Shown here: one piece after another, positions 22,216 to 34,533 of the stretch | Position numbering within the stretch: position 1 is the first letter of the stretch | How the letters are laid out: every line of letters starts with the position of its first letter | NCBI GenBank assembly: GCA_023014485.1 | Contig: JAJOZX010009455.1 | Location: 1 to 64,000 of the forward strand | DNA: 64,000 nt | Reading direction: 5' to 3' | DNA from: Bathynomus jamesi | Taxonomy: Eukaryota; Arthropoda; Malacostraca; Isopoda; Cirolanidae | Notes under the pieces: generated by a model | Told to the model about the DNA's origin: nothing | What the model saw: the letters and a program-made list of their open reading frames with translations, nothing else | Databases searched by the model: none | Made by a program: the position numbers and the translations under genes

Positions 22216-22737
22216 GGATTACCTTGATATGCCCAGTTGCTTCGTTTTCCAAATGTAATGTAATACGGTATAATCTCAATAGCATTTTTATTGGTAAAGT
22301 TATTATGGCCTACCTCAGGTATATCATCTGGACACAGAAATCGAAATCTTGTTTCATGCAAATTGACATTTGGAATGGTAACATTTGTATGACTTGAATT
22401 ACTATCATTTTCTTGATTTTTTTGCTTCACAGTCATAGTTATTCTTTGGTCGCCTAAAGTTCGGTCCAGACCTACGTAAAAGGTCTAACAGGACCTGCGA
22501 TACAGTTCAGGCTTAATTTTAACTTAGCAGCCTTTCCTGACTTCATTAGAATTACATTACATGCCTCACATATAAAATGCATAGGCCTATAATGGCCTAC
22601 TAATTAGGACTTAACTAAGAACATAAATCTCCTCATTCAACCTTAGCATCTGCGAAGAAGCAAATGATCCAATCCTAAAGTTTTCTGCTATTTGTAACAG
22701 TTGAGTCTGCATTTAGATCAACAGAGCACAATAAATT

Positions 22738-22768
<31 letters not shown>

Positions 22769-22850
22769 GTATATCACGAATCTGAAGAAACAATTATTAA
22801 ATATTAAGTGATTAAGCAAATAATTATTTTACTCTTTTCTACTTTTTTTC
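22216..22850. other. Spacer with (TTA)n microsatellite
   Basis: Only a (TTA)n tract at 22739-22761 stands out; no gene seen. Confidence 0.4.
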
Positions 22851-24520
22851 CAGATGTTACTCGCAGGCAAAGGATCACCTTTTGCCACAAAGTTTTACAG
22901 ATCTACAGAAGCTAAGGCTAACAAAGACCCTAAGATCCACTCTAAGGTTAGCCCGAGAGAAAGGAAAGAGTAGCGGGTTAAAAAAGGAGAATAAGGGGTT
23001 AAATAAGTAGCAAAACCTATCTATCATTCGTGGGTTAACATTCATTCAGAAAAAGAGAAAGAAGTCGAAGAGAATAGGAAAGGAGTGAAAGATGAAAAGA
23101 AGTAAAATAAGAACGCTTACAAACCATGCAAATACAGTCTTAAACTCTTAACTCAAACAGTCATACCATGCAAACTACAGACATGCAAGTAAAGAGAGGA
23201 TAAAAAAAAAGTAGGAACAGTATAACAAAACGTGGGTTAGTTTACGCTACGAGCTACATCTACATTCGTGTTAGTCTAATTTTTTTTTTATAATAATTTT
23301 ATTGCTGGCATCACAAGCTGGCATGTCACAAGCTGGCATTAATCGTCAACAGACTCATCCTCGACCATCACCCCCAGAGCTCCTGTTGCTAATTGTTTTA
23401 TTATTTTAAACAACGTTAATATTTTTAAAATGCCTATCTAAACAGTTCTTAAACATATTAACGCTGGTAGAGTTCACGACGGGCGCGGGAAGATTATTCC
23501 ATTTATAAATTACTTTAAACGTAAAAACGTTTTTAGCGATGTTAGTAATGAAACGTCTGCCACGCAACTTAAATCCGTTATTACGAGTATTGCTATTATC
23601 GAAAGTGAATAGTTTGTCAAAATGTACGTTATCGATTTTATTAGCGATTTTGAAAACTTTAATAAGTTTAATAAGCTCCCCCTTAATCTTAGTTTCGAGT
23701 GAATGTAAATCTAACTCTTTAATCCTATCTTCGTAAGACTTGTTGCGCAATGACGGAATTAGTTTCGTGGCGCGACGCTGAACCCTTTCCAATCTATCAA
23801 TATCCTCACGCAAATAGGGGCATCAAAACTGAACGGCATATTCTAAATGAGGCCTGACTAGGGACTTGTAAAGGAGCAATATAATATTCTTCAATTTAAA
23901 TTCGAAATTGCGCGCTATGAAGCCTAACATCCTATTAGCTTTTGCGCAAGACTCCAGGCACTGGTTCCTAACTTTTAAATCCTTAGATACGCGTACACCT
24001 AAATCTATCATACTTCCTCGTCAACGCTCATAACTGCCTATTGTCCATCGTGTACGTGTAATTATTGTTACGAGAACCCATATGCAAAATTTTACATTTG
24101 TCTACGTTAAATTGCATCTGCCACTCCATAATCCTATTTACATCGTCTTGGAGCCTATTTCTATCGTCCATAGAAACAACTTTACCACCTATTTTAGTAT
24201 CGTCCACGAATTTTGACACGTTACTGGTCAACCCTACATCTATGTCGTTAATGTAGATTACGAATAGCAATGGGCTTAACACTGAACCCTGTGGGACAGC
24301 GCTACCTACATCCAACCACCCCGATTCACTACCATTAACAACGACCCTCTGTTTTCTAGCACGAAGCCATTCCTCTAACCAGTTAGCTACATGACCGCGT
24401 ATACCGTGCGCTTCAACCTTCGCAATTAATCTTCTATGCGGGACTGTATCGAACACTTTTTTAGTCTAAATAAATAACGTCAGCCGCTCTATGCCTATCG
24501 TTGTTCAATATTGTTGTCGA
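22850..24520 (-). mobile_element. 5'-truncated CR1-like LINE
   Basis: Minus-strand reverse transcriptase fragments are followed by a long 3' untranslated region down to about 22860. It shares ACAAAGACC...GGATCCACTC-type sequence with the LINE at 48.2 kb. The 5' end is truncated near 24520. Confidence 0.7.
23406..24470 (-). pseudogene. CR1-like LINE reverse transcriptase, C-terminal half
   Basis: Block 24456-24028: FDTVPHRRLIAKVEAHGIRG, then VVVNGSESGWLDVGSAVPQG, SVLSPLLFVIYIND and KFVDDTKIGG with the FVDD active site. Block 24011-23823: MIDLGVRVSKDLKV, ANRMLGFIARNFEFK, YKSLVRPHLEYAVQF. Block 23813-23406: DRLERVQRRATKLIPSLRNK, IYKWNNLPAPVVNSTSVNMF and a stop. Single-base changes separate the blocks. 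The N-terminal RT motifs and endonuclease are missing. Confidence 0.85.
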
Positions 24521-24760
24521 AGATAAATCTTAATTTTGTTATTGTTATAGTCATAATGATATGGATGCTACTATGGCTTTTATTTTTATTTCTAACGTTT
24601 TATTTATTGACGTTTGCATAAATTTTATTATTTTTAACATTAAACATACAGATATGCATTTCTGGGTTCTTTTTAACCAATGCTTAATTTTTGTGTCAAC
24701 TTTTTTTTTAACTATACGCCATTTCCTGCAGAGCAGGGTAGTAGTTGGTTTTAGTCCCGA

Positions 24761-25039
24761 CAGCATGGCCGTAACTACCTATGAGGTCACCGAGGTCCGG
24801 ACCTCGGTAATTATTTCCTAAAAAAAAAAAAGAGACAACCGTTCTCCGTGTATGAAACGCATATTACCGCTTTTCTTTTGAAAAGAGGGAGCGTCGAGCG
24901 TTTTGTGTTTTGTGTTTAGTGTATAGCTTGGGGGTTGTGTTTATACAGTAGATGTCATTTTGGTCTGAATTTTGCTCGTCCCGCAGCGCTCGAAAAAAAT
25001 CTGGACCTCACTAATTTCTAAACCCTAGTTACGGCCCTG
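24761..25039. mobile_element. hAT-type MITE, 279 bp
   Basis: Left CAGCATGGCCGTAACTA and right TAGTTACGGCCCTG are inverted repeats. Flanks AGTCCCGA and GCTCCCGA agree at six of eight bases, a likely decayed 8-bp TSD. Confidence 0.6.
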
Positions 25040-25154
25040 GCTCCCGAGTCATTATGGAAAAACTATACACGCCTACAATATGGTATCGTATGTGGTACCT
25101 TTGTTTCTTAATTAAATACAAATCATTAGTTTATTGAATTAAATAACTACAAAA

Positions 25155-25191
25155 TTAGGTATACGTATACTTTAGCGTCGGAAATTATAAC

Positions 25192-25226
<35 letters not shown>

Positions 25227-25592
25227 AAGTATTAAAACGATATTACAACTGATAAATGTCATTAATGGATATAATCAAATGCTCAAATAAGTTAGTTTTA
25301 TATTTATTTCTCCATAAGAATTCGTGAATATAGCTGGGAAATAAGGCACGTGATGTACCATGTTGACGACGTAGCTTCTTCGTTGCCCGGTTAGGTCAAC
25401 TGTACGCCTTTGACGTCAAGGGCGTACAGTTGACCTAACCGGGCAAAGAAGAAGCTACGTCGTCAACATGGCGCATTTACCAGTTGTAATATCGTTTTCA
25501 TACTTTTAATAAGGTTATATTCAGGCTTACGTATTTTTTGTTGATATTAAACGTATAAATAAATAATTTCCGACGATAAAGTATACGTATAC
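25155..25592. repeat. Palindromic element with GGTTAGGTCAACTGTACGCC module
   Basis: Outer arms (TATACGTATACTTTAGCGTCG and inverse) enclose an almost perfect 90-bp palindrome at 25371-25460 made of CCCGGTTAGGTCAACTGTACG and its complement. (TTA)n lies in the left arm. Noncoding. Confidence 0.8.
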
Positions 25593-26535
25593 CAAAATTG
25601 CCTCAGGATTGGCGACATAGCCTATTGGGAATAGAAATAATTGCCATACAATAGAACATACAATAGGCATTACCGCCATTGGGTCCACATAACAAGAAGA
25701 AAAACGTATTATTTCGTATCAAAATTTTCCATCGCTGACGCATGAAAATTACTTCGAGAGAAGAAATAATGAAAACACAAAAATTAGACGTCTGGGGACT
25801 TTTTAAAGTCAGCGAATTTTTAAGACAAAGAAGTTTATGTTAGCTCATCTGAGAGCTGCTTAGTTTCGAGCGACGCTTTAGGCAAGGGAGAAGTGCTTAA
25901 TCTTCTTATAAGTTCTGAGTGAATACCTAACAATATAAAACTAATAACACAAAAGGATAGGCCTATACCTTCAGGTATTTAAGTACTGTATAGTGAATTG
26001 CCTATATAAATTAAACCGAATAAACTCGTTGCGTAACCCCTTCACCTACATCGAAAGAGCCGCGTGCTCTACAACCAGAAGCGAGGCCCAACGAAATAAT
26101 CAGGTATGGTAATTTCCTTCTTTACCATTAGACAGCGCTAAATACCGAAGGCATATAAATTAAACATTAACCCAGAAAAACACTACTTAACAAGGTCTTT
26201 TGAAGACCTTCACAAACACAACTTTTTAACGAAAAGACGCAGGGTTTTTGCCGTTCAACTCTCCACTAATATCTGCTGGAAATTTCCAACAGATGAGGGT
26301 GACGGCAGTAAACCATAACCCTATATAGTTTTTTTTACAGTCATTATAGAAGGGTGGTCATGACCCACCGATCTCTATAAATTACTGCATAGCGGATCAG
26401 CCTATATTTGTATATAATGAATTGAAACCATCGAGCCGTCATTTTGGCATTATTACAATGAAGCATTCCAGCATTTGTCCGCTCCATATCTTCTGAACAA
26501 ATGAGAGGATTGGGATGATACTGTGCACAATTGTT
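25593..26535. other. Spacer, no gene seen
   Basis: No motif-supported reading frame or clear repeat. Confidence 0.4.
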
Positions 26536-26543
26536 ATCTACCC

Positions 26544-26890
26544 CAGGCCGGCTCAAGAGGCGAGCCAACGTGGCACTGGCTCAGGGCGCCGAAGTTTAAG
26601 GGGCGCCAAAAATCGAAAGAGCAGAAGAAAAAAAGACAAAATATCGCTATCAATCAACAAGAAACAAGTGAACAATTTAAAAAAGGAATTCTACATAGAA
26701 AATTAAGGCGCGGGAGGTATATTTTTTATTTTAAGATTTTAATAAAATGTACTGAATGAAACAAACAATAAAATTATATAAAAAAATGTATGTTATTTTT
26801 TAACTAAAAAACCTTTATATAAAAAATGGGATGGGGCGGGCGCCAAAGCAAAATTGGCTCAGGGCGCCATAACCCTTTGAGCCAGCCCTG
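26544..26890. mobile_element. hAT-type MITE, 347 bp
   Basis: Left CAGGCCGGCTCAAGAGG and right CCTTTGAGCCAGCCCTG are inverted repeats. Flanks ATCTACCC (26536-26543) and ATCCACCC (26891-26898) are an 8-bp TSD with one change. Short GGCGCC repeats lie near both ends. Confidence 0.75.
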
Positions 26891-27125
26891 ATCCACCCCG
26901 AGGTGATTTGTCATCGCCCACTTCCGGAGTCAAACTTTCAAGGTCAAGGTCACAGCAGGATCAGAATGTTATACATAATTAATATAATTATAGATACTTA
27001 AATAAAAGTAAATTTAATTTTTAAGTTCAATTTCAGTTTACATTTTAGCTTTATTTTAATATTTTTTTAAATGGACACCAATTCAGAAAGAGTATGGAAC
27101 CTCCTTAATTTTATATTCATTTCAA

Positions 27126-27165
<40 letters not shown>

Positions 27166-27183
27166 GTTTATGGTGGTTTCAAT

Positions 27184-27215
<32 letters not shown>

Positions 27216-27217
<2 letters not shown>

Positions 27218-27649
27218 GTGCTGTGCCCGCTAATGCTGACGCTACATAAAATTTAGCGCCGCTAACGCTAACGCTAATTTTTGCGCTGATTTTTTCTGAA
27301 ACCACCCCAATTTATATATGTTCTGTCTTTCATCCGTAATAGGCAACAACATGTTTTGCTACAAGCAGAGCAGTGTATATACAGAGTCTGTTGAACAAGT
27401 TGCAGCTTACACCCTCTACATGCTGATGTCATGATCAACTTGCAGTTAGTGCTGCCTTAGTCTTTTACAATGGAGATTGTAGTCGGCGACCCAAATTTTA
27501 GTACAAGTGTTTTTGAAAAATTAGCGATTGACTTTCTCTAAAAACTTAGCGGCGCTACCTGTTTCGCTAACAACTTTGAAAATTAGCGGCGCTGACAGTA
27601 TCACTAATAAAAAGTTAGCGACGATAATTAGCGGCGCTAATCCTAGCAC

Positions 27650-27651
<2 letters not shown>
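27216..27651. mobile_element. hAT-type MITE rich in TTAGCGNCGCTAA motifs
   Basis: Ends CAGTGCTGTGCCCGCTAAT and its inverse (CGCTAATCCTAGCACTG). Flanks CACATATA and CATATATA match at seven of eight bases. Subterminal GCTAACG/TTAGCGGCGCTAA motifs recur on both sides, like transposase-binding repeats. Bounded by (TA)n and (CA)n tracts. Confidence 0.65.

Positions 27652-27741
<90 letters not shown>
27652..27741. repeat. (TA)n microsatellite
   Basis: About 45 TA units. Confidence 0.95.
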
Positions 27742-27746
<5 letters not shown>

Positions 27747-27800
27747 TCACGAAAGTAGCACGTGAATAATATTTATGATAATAACCACGAAGGAAATTAA
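27742..27800 (+). repeat. Copy of the TTTCACGAAAG...CACGTG motif next to (TA)n
   Basis: ATTTCACGAAAGTAGCACGTG followed by ACCACGAAGG is repeated in inverse at 55923-55982, also beside (TA)n. Confidence 0.6.
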
Positions 27801-27875
27801 AATACGAAATTAAAGACAAACAAGAAATTAAAACAAAATCCTTTTGATTTGTGAGGTGACGTGTGTGTGTATATA

Positions 27876-28780
27876 CAGGGCGTCCCAAAAAAATGTATAC
27901 ACACTTTAAATACTTATAAAGGCAGTGTTTATTAAAATACATTTCATTTTCAAAATGTAATAGAATCTACAGACATTATTTAATTGTTTTGTCAACGCCT
28001 GTTTTCAAACTGACGTCCGTTCTGGTCCAGGCACTGCTGATAACGCGAAGCAATGGAATCGCAAACATCACGAAACATTTCGTTTGGTATTTGTGTGCAT
28101 TCTCGTTCAATGGCTGCCCTCAATTCAGCGACTGTTGCAGGTTTTATAGCGTAGACTTTGTCTTTTAAGTATCCCCATAAAAAAAGTCTAGTGGTGTGAG
28201 GTCTGGTGAACGCGGAGGGTATTCTACGAAACCCCTTCGTCCAATCCACATCCACATCGTGCCAAGTACCACTCGCAATACTCCACTCTTCGGTCCGGAT
28301 CATCTTCATTAATAGCATGGACTAATCTTGGAATGTAACTTTTCCATTGACAGCGCTTCAAAATGCGTTGGACAGACGATTCTGAAATTCCTACCTCACG
28401 ACTCGCTTGCCGCACAGATTTTCTTGGACTTTGGTGATACGTTTCCAGTACTCTTTCTTGCTTTGTGGGGCTTGTCGATGTCCGTGGTCTTCCGGAACGC
28501 TTCTTGTGGACATTCTGAACAGTTCCATCTGCTTCAAACTTATCTCTAATTCGAGTGATGGTAAGTCGCGTTGGTGGATCTGTTTGAAACTCCCCCCTAA
28601 ACTGTCTTTGCACTTCAACTGCGTTTTCACACTTCCAGTAGCATTTTAGAATGAATTTCCTTTGTTCAAAGCTTAGTCTGACTGCCATTATTAATTCTAA
28701 TGGGTTTAACTTGGGAAGAAAGAAACATCAATTGAGCTATCAGCTGTTAAAGTGTGTATACATTTTTTTGGGACGCCCTG
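27876..28780 (-). mobile_element. mariner-type element in gypsy LTR, 905 bp
   Basis: Perfect terminal inverted repeats of about 27 bp beginning CAGGGCGTCCCAAAAAAATG, with TA on both sides. Interrupts the gypsy 5' LTR and so postdates it. The minus-strand transposase has lost its centre. Confidence 0.9.
27992..28688 (-). pseudogene. mariner-type transposase, internally deleted
   Basis: The N-terminal frame (28688-28224) has a helix-turn-helix domain: [39 protein letters not shown] (the GRPR linker), [15 protein letters not shown]. The C-terminal frame (28318-27992) has FLWGYLKDKVYAIKPATVAE and FRDVCDSIASRYQQCLDQN. Between them the segments carrying the first and second catalytic Asp are missing, and the third (normally SPDLTPLDFF) is out of frame near 28200. 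Two similar frames overlap at 28224-28318. A full protein would be about 340-350 residues. Confidence 0.8.
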
Positions 28781-29429
28781 TATATGTATATAGTCTAAAA
28801 GTCACTAAAGGGAAAAGTCACTAAAAGAAAGCTGAATGGCAACACAAAAAGATAAAAAGCGGAACGCAGTCTGTTTGGTCAATGGGCTGGCTAAACCAGC
28901 ATGTGTTTTTGTATCTAACTACATCGTTGGTGCTAAATTAATGCTTTTAAAGTGGCTAAAGGAAAGTTTGAAGTTGTCTAATTATTATATCAGTTAGGGG
29001 TAATATCTATAGCTTCTAAATTGGTAAAGTTAGGAAACTAGGTAGTCGTTGTGGGACGCTGGCACCTATGGTAGGCCCTAAAGAAGATCTAAATAAAAGC
29101 ACCTGTAAGTACCTTTATTGTCTATTTAATAACCTAATACCTAACACCCCCACGTTATTACATTTGGCGACGAGGATGGGATTTATTTGGTTGTTTGGAA
29201 AATTGGATGTGGCCTAGCCTAGTGTGGGTCGTTCGAGTTGGTTGGCTTGTGTTGGTAAGCTACCGTACTATAGCTTAGGTCCCGCCGGCCTAACTCTAAT
29301 ACTAATTCCTACTCAGGCATAACCCTATTACAATTTCCTATTCAGCCCTAACTGGGGAGTAACTAGATCAAATTTAAACCCTACCTAACCTACTTCACGC
29401 TATTTGGCCTAAATCGGTTTTGTTCTAGC

Positions 29430-30230
29430 ATGTCGGTGATTGGCCATATAAGTCCCTACGAAGACTTTGGGAAGGACTTCGAAGCTTATGCCACTAGGGT
29501 GAGGTTGTTTTTCGAGGCAAATTCCATTTGATGCTAAGAAAGTACTTACCTTCCGAACTATAATAGGCCCTAAAACGTTTGGCTTAGTTATGAACCTAGT
29601 TGCTCCGAAAGCACCGGAAACTTGCACCTATAGTGAATTGGTACAGGCCCTAATCAGTCACTACAAACCCTGAGTAGTTCTCATCTATGAACGTTTCAAA
29701 TTTTATTCGAAGCATCAGACTGCGAATGAAAGCATTGCAGAGTTTGTTGCGGGCATAAAAGCCATACTTGTAAATTTGGGGACAAATTCGACGAAATGCT
29801 AAGAGATAGGTTTGTAATGGGTCTCAAAGAGGAGTCTACCCAGAGAGCCCTATTAGCTATACAGGACCTAACTTTTAGTCAGGCTGTAGAAATAGCTGCG
29901 GCTAGGGAAGCAGCTGCTAAAGATGTTAGAGCTTTTGGCAGTCACAGTAGTGAGGCTCAACACGTAAATAGCTTTAAATCTTCTAGCCTGGCAGACCAAA
30001 TGAGTCTACTAGACAAATAAATAAAAGGTATGCGACAAATGCTACTAAACCTACTAAACAGGAGGAACCTGCTAAACAGGAGGAAAAGCCTTCCAAGTCA
30101 TGTACTGGTGTGGAAAACACCATTGGAAGAAGGACTGTCCTTTTAAAGAAGCAGTTTGCCGAAACTGTAGTGAAATAGGCCACATAGCTAAAGTTTGTTT
30201 TTCAAAGAAAACAAGGGTGAAAATTCTAAT
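29430..30230 (+). pseudogene. gypsy gag with two zinc knuckles
   Basis: ATG at 29430 opens HISPYEDFGKDFEAYATRVR. After a frame change near 29530 it continues KVLTFRTIIGPKTFGLVMNL and, past a stop at 29670, YSKHQTANESIAEFVAGIKA. The frame 29796-30017 reads MLRDRFVMGLKEESTQRALL. Near 30105-30200, after another shift, two CCHC knuckles appear: YWCGKHHWKKDC and CRNCSEIGHIAKVC. Gag would form the particle and bind RNA. Confidence 0.8.
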
Positions 30231-33200
30231 TATAACATTTCCAGTGGTAATCCTCCAAATGTAAATACTTTGAACATTGGAGTGGAGTACCTATTTTATG
30301 AGCAGCAAAGTTGTGATACTACAGGTCCATATATTGTAGATGTAGGCCTAAATGGAATTACAGTTCCTCTAGAACTAGATACAGATGCTGCCCGAACTGT
30401 CATGTCTAAACCAGTTTTTGACAAAACTTTTAAAAAATACACCTAAACTACATGTATCTAAAACAATACTAAAAAAATATGGTAACATACAAATACCTAT
30501 TTGTGGAGAAAAATCCATCACAGTTACACTCAACAAGAAAAATTGTCTCACCCCTTAACTCTTTTAGTGGTGGATGAGCAAGGGCCTACTCTACTAGGTC
30601 GTGATTGGATTGATGCTTTGAAATTGTCTATTGACAAAATTTTGCCAAAGGGTCGGGCAGATGTTCATACACTCGCATATCCATCTGACATAGACTCATT
30701 GTTAATGGAGTTTTCTTCTCTTTTTGGCCCTGAAGTAGGCAAACTAAAAGACTATCAGGTCTGTATAGAGGAAGGCTCTAATGTAACTAAAAAATTTTGT
30801 AAGGCTCGTTCAATTGCACATGCAGTGCGGGAGAAGGTGGATTTAGAAATTGAGAGGCTGCTCAAAGATAAAATTATCGAACCTGTCACACACGCTAAGT
30901 GGGCTGCCCCGGCAGTTCCTGTACTAAAACCTGACAAGTCAGTGCGGTTATGTGGGAATTACCGTTTAACAGCAAATAGAGCAGTTCTTCTAGATTGCTA
31001 CCCTATATCCAAGCCTGATGAATTATTTAGCTCTCTTGCTGGGGGTAATATTTCACAAAACTAGATATGTCCCAAGCCTATGCTCAACTAAGGTTAGATA
31101 AAAATTCTAAAGAGCTAACTATCATAAATACGCACTGAGGCCTATATAGGTACGATAGGCTATGCTATGGAATAGCATCGAATAGCATCTAAGTCACATT
31201 CCGGGTGTACTTTGTTTTCTAGATGATGTCCTCATTTCAGGTTCATCTAAAAAAGAACACCTAACCAGATTAACCACAGTTCTAAAAAGACTCCGGGATG
31301 CTGGACTTAAGCTAAAGAAAGAAAAGTGATCTTGGGTCACTAATGAGGTTTCATATTTGGGGTTCCGCATAGATGCCTCAGGCATTCATCCAACTGTGGA
31401 TAAACTAGAAGCAATAAAAAGTTCTTATGGAATTGGGGCAGTGTTATCTCACCACATTGATAGTGTAGCTAGGCCCATAGGCCCAGGGCCGCCGAGAGAG
31501 CGGGGAAGCCGGGTTAAATCCCGAGGGCAAGGACCTCTAGGGTCGAATCTGTTGGACATTTTCATCCGTACAAGAAATAGAAGGACGGCCACTGCGTTCC
31601 TTGTCTTTAAGCGATGTTTCTCCATTTTTAAACTTTTTGTGCCATTTGTAAACGTTAGCTACACTGAGAGCATCATTTCCAAAAGCTGTTTTAATCATTT
31701 CGTTCGTCTTCGAACGCGCGTTGTTCCATTTCAGAGAATTACACGTACTGCAAAAAAACAACCTCCTTTTAAGCGCTCCAACCAACTGACTCATGGTAGC
31801 AGATTTGGCTTCAGACTGCAGATGCCAGAGGGCAGGAAGACTCACATATGTAAACGGTTATTTCTTATTTGCATTCATTTGTCGTAGCAATAAAATTATC
31901 GATACTTTTTGATCACTCCTCATATAATCAGTTTGCTTGTTATGTACACAAAAAACATTCATAATAAAATACTGAGTAAACAGGGGAGCTCATATACTAA
32001 TCCTTCCCTGAGGCCCGTGGCAGCTCTCGCCGGCCCTGGATAGGCGTATCTGTTTTGCTTCTAGAACACTAACTGAGACTGAAAGGCGATATGCACAACC
32101 TGAAAGTGAAGCCTTAGCTTTAGTATTTGCAGTAAAGAAATTTAATTTCTATTTATGGGGTCATGAATTCAAACTAATTACTGACCATAAGCCTCTTTTA
32201 GGTTTATTTTCACCTAATAAAAATATTTCAGTTATGGCCTCAGGTAGGATTCAACGATGGGCACTGATTCTACAAGCCTATAAATTTGACTTAGTACATC
32301 GCTCAGGCAAACTTCTAGGTACGGCTGATGCTCTAAGTAGGCTGCCTTTAGAAAAAGCTAAATGAATGCGTACCTATACCTACAGAATGGGTTCACTTGG
32401 TGGAGTTTTTGGACTCCATTCCAGTAACTGCAGTACAGATAGAGCAGTGGACAAAATCAGACCCTATTCTGTCTAGGGTCATGAATTACTGCTCAGTTGG
32501 TTGGCCTTCTAAGGTTGAGAGTGAATTACAGCCTTTTTATCAACGTCAGTCTGGACTCTCGATCCAAAATGGCTGTCTCTTATGGGACCACAGAGTGATA
32601 ATTCCGAAGGAAGGCAGGTCGAATTTAGTGAAGGAACTTCACGCTGAACACATGGGTGCAACAAAAATGAAAGAGCTGGCGAAAGTTTATTTCTGGTGGC
32701 CCGGTTTAGATGGAGAACTCGAATCATTGGTTCGTTCCTGTCAAAATTGCCTAGAGAACAGAGATCTCCCAAGGAAAAATCCACTTCATCCGTGGGAATG
32801 GCCTACTATACCTTGGCATAGGATCTATGTTGATTATGCAGGTCCTATAAATAATATTTATTTCCTAGTCATTGTGGACGCCTACCTAAGTGGGTTGAAA
32901 TTTTTCCAACCACTTCCACGACTTCGGGTGTTACTATTCGCTTACTCCGTTCGTGTTTCGCTCGATGGGGTTTACACATAGTTCTGGTTTCCAAAAATGG
33001 TACTTTTTTACCAGTGAGGAATTTCGTTCTTTTGTCCACCTAAATGGCATTAGACATGTCTGGTCTAGTGTTTTTCACCTGTCTACTAACGGTCTCGCGG
33101 AAAACATGGTCTGTACTTTCAAGTCTGCCTTTTGTCATTCTCATGGGAAGGAAATGTAAGTGGTGTTGGATAAATTTTTGTTTAAATATCGACTAACCCT

Positions 33201-33640
33201 TCACACAACGACGGGGGTGTCTCCTTCTAAACTCGATGATCGGCTGGGGAATTCGTTCAGCTTTCGATCTGTTACGTCCAAACGAAACGTTACAACAACG
33301 AGTTTTACGCCATCAGGGAAAACAGAAGTTGTATCATGACACTAAAAAAAGGAGAGTTATAGAAGCGCAACCTAATGATCCAGTTATGATTCGCAACTAT
33401 GGGGCTGGACCAAAATGGATTCCTGCAATGGTGCAGGAGAGAAAGGGCCCTGTTTCCTTCAAGTGCTAACTAGAAGATGGTCGTTCTTTTAAACGCTATT
33501 AGGACCAGATATGGGAACGTGAATTGCAGGATGACCAGAGTCTTCCGGAAGGGAGACCCGATCCTCCTGAAAATGGTTCAATTCGTCCGCCTATGCAGGT
33601 TGCACCTATTCCTACTACATCAACCCCGCTCCGCAGGTCA
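30195..33640 (+). pseudogene. gypsy pol (PR-RT-RH-IN), multiply broken
   Basis: PR: PLELDTDAARTVM near 30375, where DTGA has become DTDA. RT: TLLGRDWIDALK then ARSIAHAVREKVDLEIERLL and KSVRLCGNYRLTANR (30560-31000), a block TKLDMSQAYAQLRLDKNS, then a deletion near 31150-31195, and PGVLCFLDDVLISG with an FLDD active site near 31210. RNase H: YGIGAVLSHHIDSVARPI, the insertion 31484-32038, then TLTETERRYAQPESEALALV and FKLITDHKPLL to about 32360. IN: LHAEHMGATKMKELAKVYFW then RSCQNC (HHCC), IYVDYAGPI (first Asp), SKNGTFFTSEEF in which the second Asp is Lys, and STNGLAENMV (Glu). Stops and frame changes occur throughout. Confidence 0.85.
31484..32038. mobile_element. hAT-type element inserted in gypsy pol, carrying a mariner piece
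   Basis: Ends CAGGGCCGCCGAGAGAGC and GCTCTCGCCGGCCCTG are inverted repeats. Flanks CATAGGCC and GATAGGCG share the central ATAGGC, a probable 8-bp TSD. Minus-strand sequence 31915-31537 is mariner: NARSKTNEMIKTAFGNDALS, VANVYKWHKKFKNGETSLKD and SGRPSIS, the N-terminal helix-turn-helix of a mos1-like transposase. The 5' mariner end (GATCAAAAAGTATCG) is near 31905. Confidence 0.65.
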
Positions 33641-33800
33641 TCTAGGGTCTCTCACTCCCATGACAGACTCAACTTGTAGGGGAGGAGTGAGGTGACGTGT
33701 GTGTATATATGTATATCGTCTAAAAGTCACTAAAGGGAAAAATCACTAAAAGAAAGCTGAATTGCAACACAAAAAGTTAAACAGCGGAACGCAGTCTGTT

Positions 33801-34316
33801 AGGTCGGAAGTAGGAACATTGCCAGCCGAAAAATTTCCAGGCGGAAAATTGCCAGCCGGAAAATTGCCAGCCGGAAAATTGCCAGTGGGGAAAATTGCCA
33901 GTGAGAATATTGTCAGCCGGAATATTGCCAGTGAGAAAAAACTAAAATTCACAAAAAAGGATTTATTTATTAAAATATTATTATTTCAAATTTTAAAATG
34001 CTAAAACTTGTTAAGGAAAGGAAAGCCTCAAAAAGTATGAAGATTATAAGCAATAGATCGAAGAAATGTCAATTTATCTTCTTCATTATACTGACGGATG
34101 ACTTTCTCCAATCTGTCATTGATATTTTTGTACTTTTTGGCAGTATGTCTCTCTTCCCCTCTTTCGAAGTGCAATTTCTTGGTCTGAGCTAAACCCTTTT
34201 CGTTAAAGCTAACGAAAATATCACGACTTAACCTAACCAATCGTCAAGGGCGTACAGAGGACCAAACCTGGCATTCAATGAACCTAACCGGGTATTCAAT
34301 AATTTTACCATAGGTT

Positions 34317-34389
<73 letters not shown>

Positions 34390-34489
34390 GACGTAATGAT
34401 CTTGATGACGTCATTTAACCTGGGGACCTAATCAATATGTGTGTGAAGGTTCATGTTTGTAACTACTTCCATTTTGGAGTTATGGCTGG

Positions 34490-34533
<44 letters not shown>

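Larger units (their letters stand above)
27852..29162 (+). repeat. gypsy 5' LTR, interrupted by mariner
   Basis: LTR sequence at 27852-27875 and 28781-29162 matches the 3' LTR (33688-34997). It ends ACGTTATTACA and is followed by TTTGGCGACGAGGATGGG, the expected position of the primer binding site; I did not identify the tRNA. Confidence 0.85.

Noticed and set aside
33746..34004. Frames with repeated FPAGNFPAGNF or GKLPAGKLPAGK peptides
   Set aside because: They are translations of the 16-bp DNA repeats in the foldback-like element and exist in several frames and both strands.
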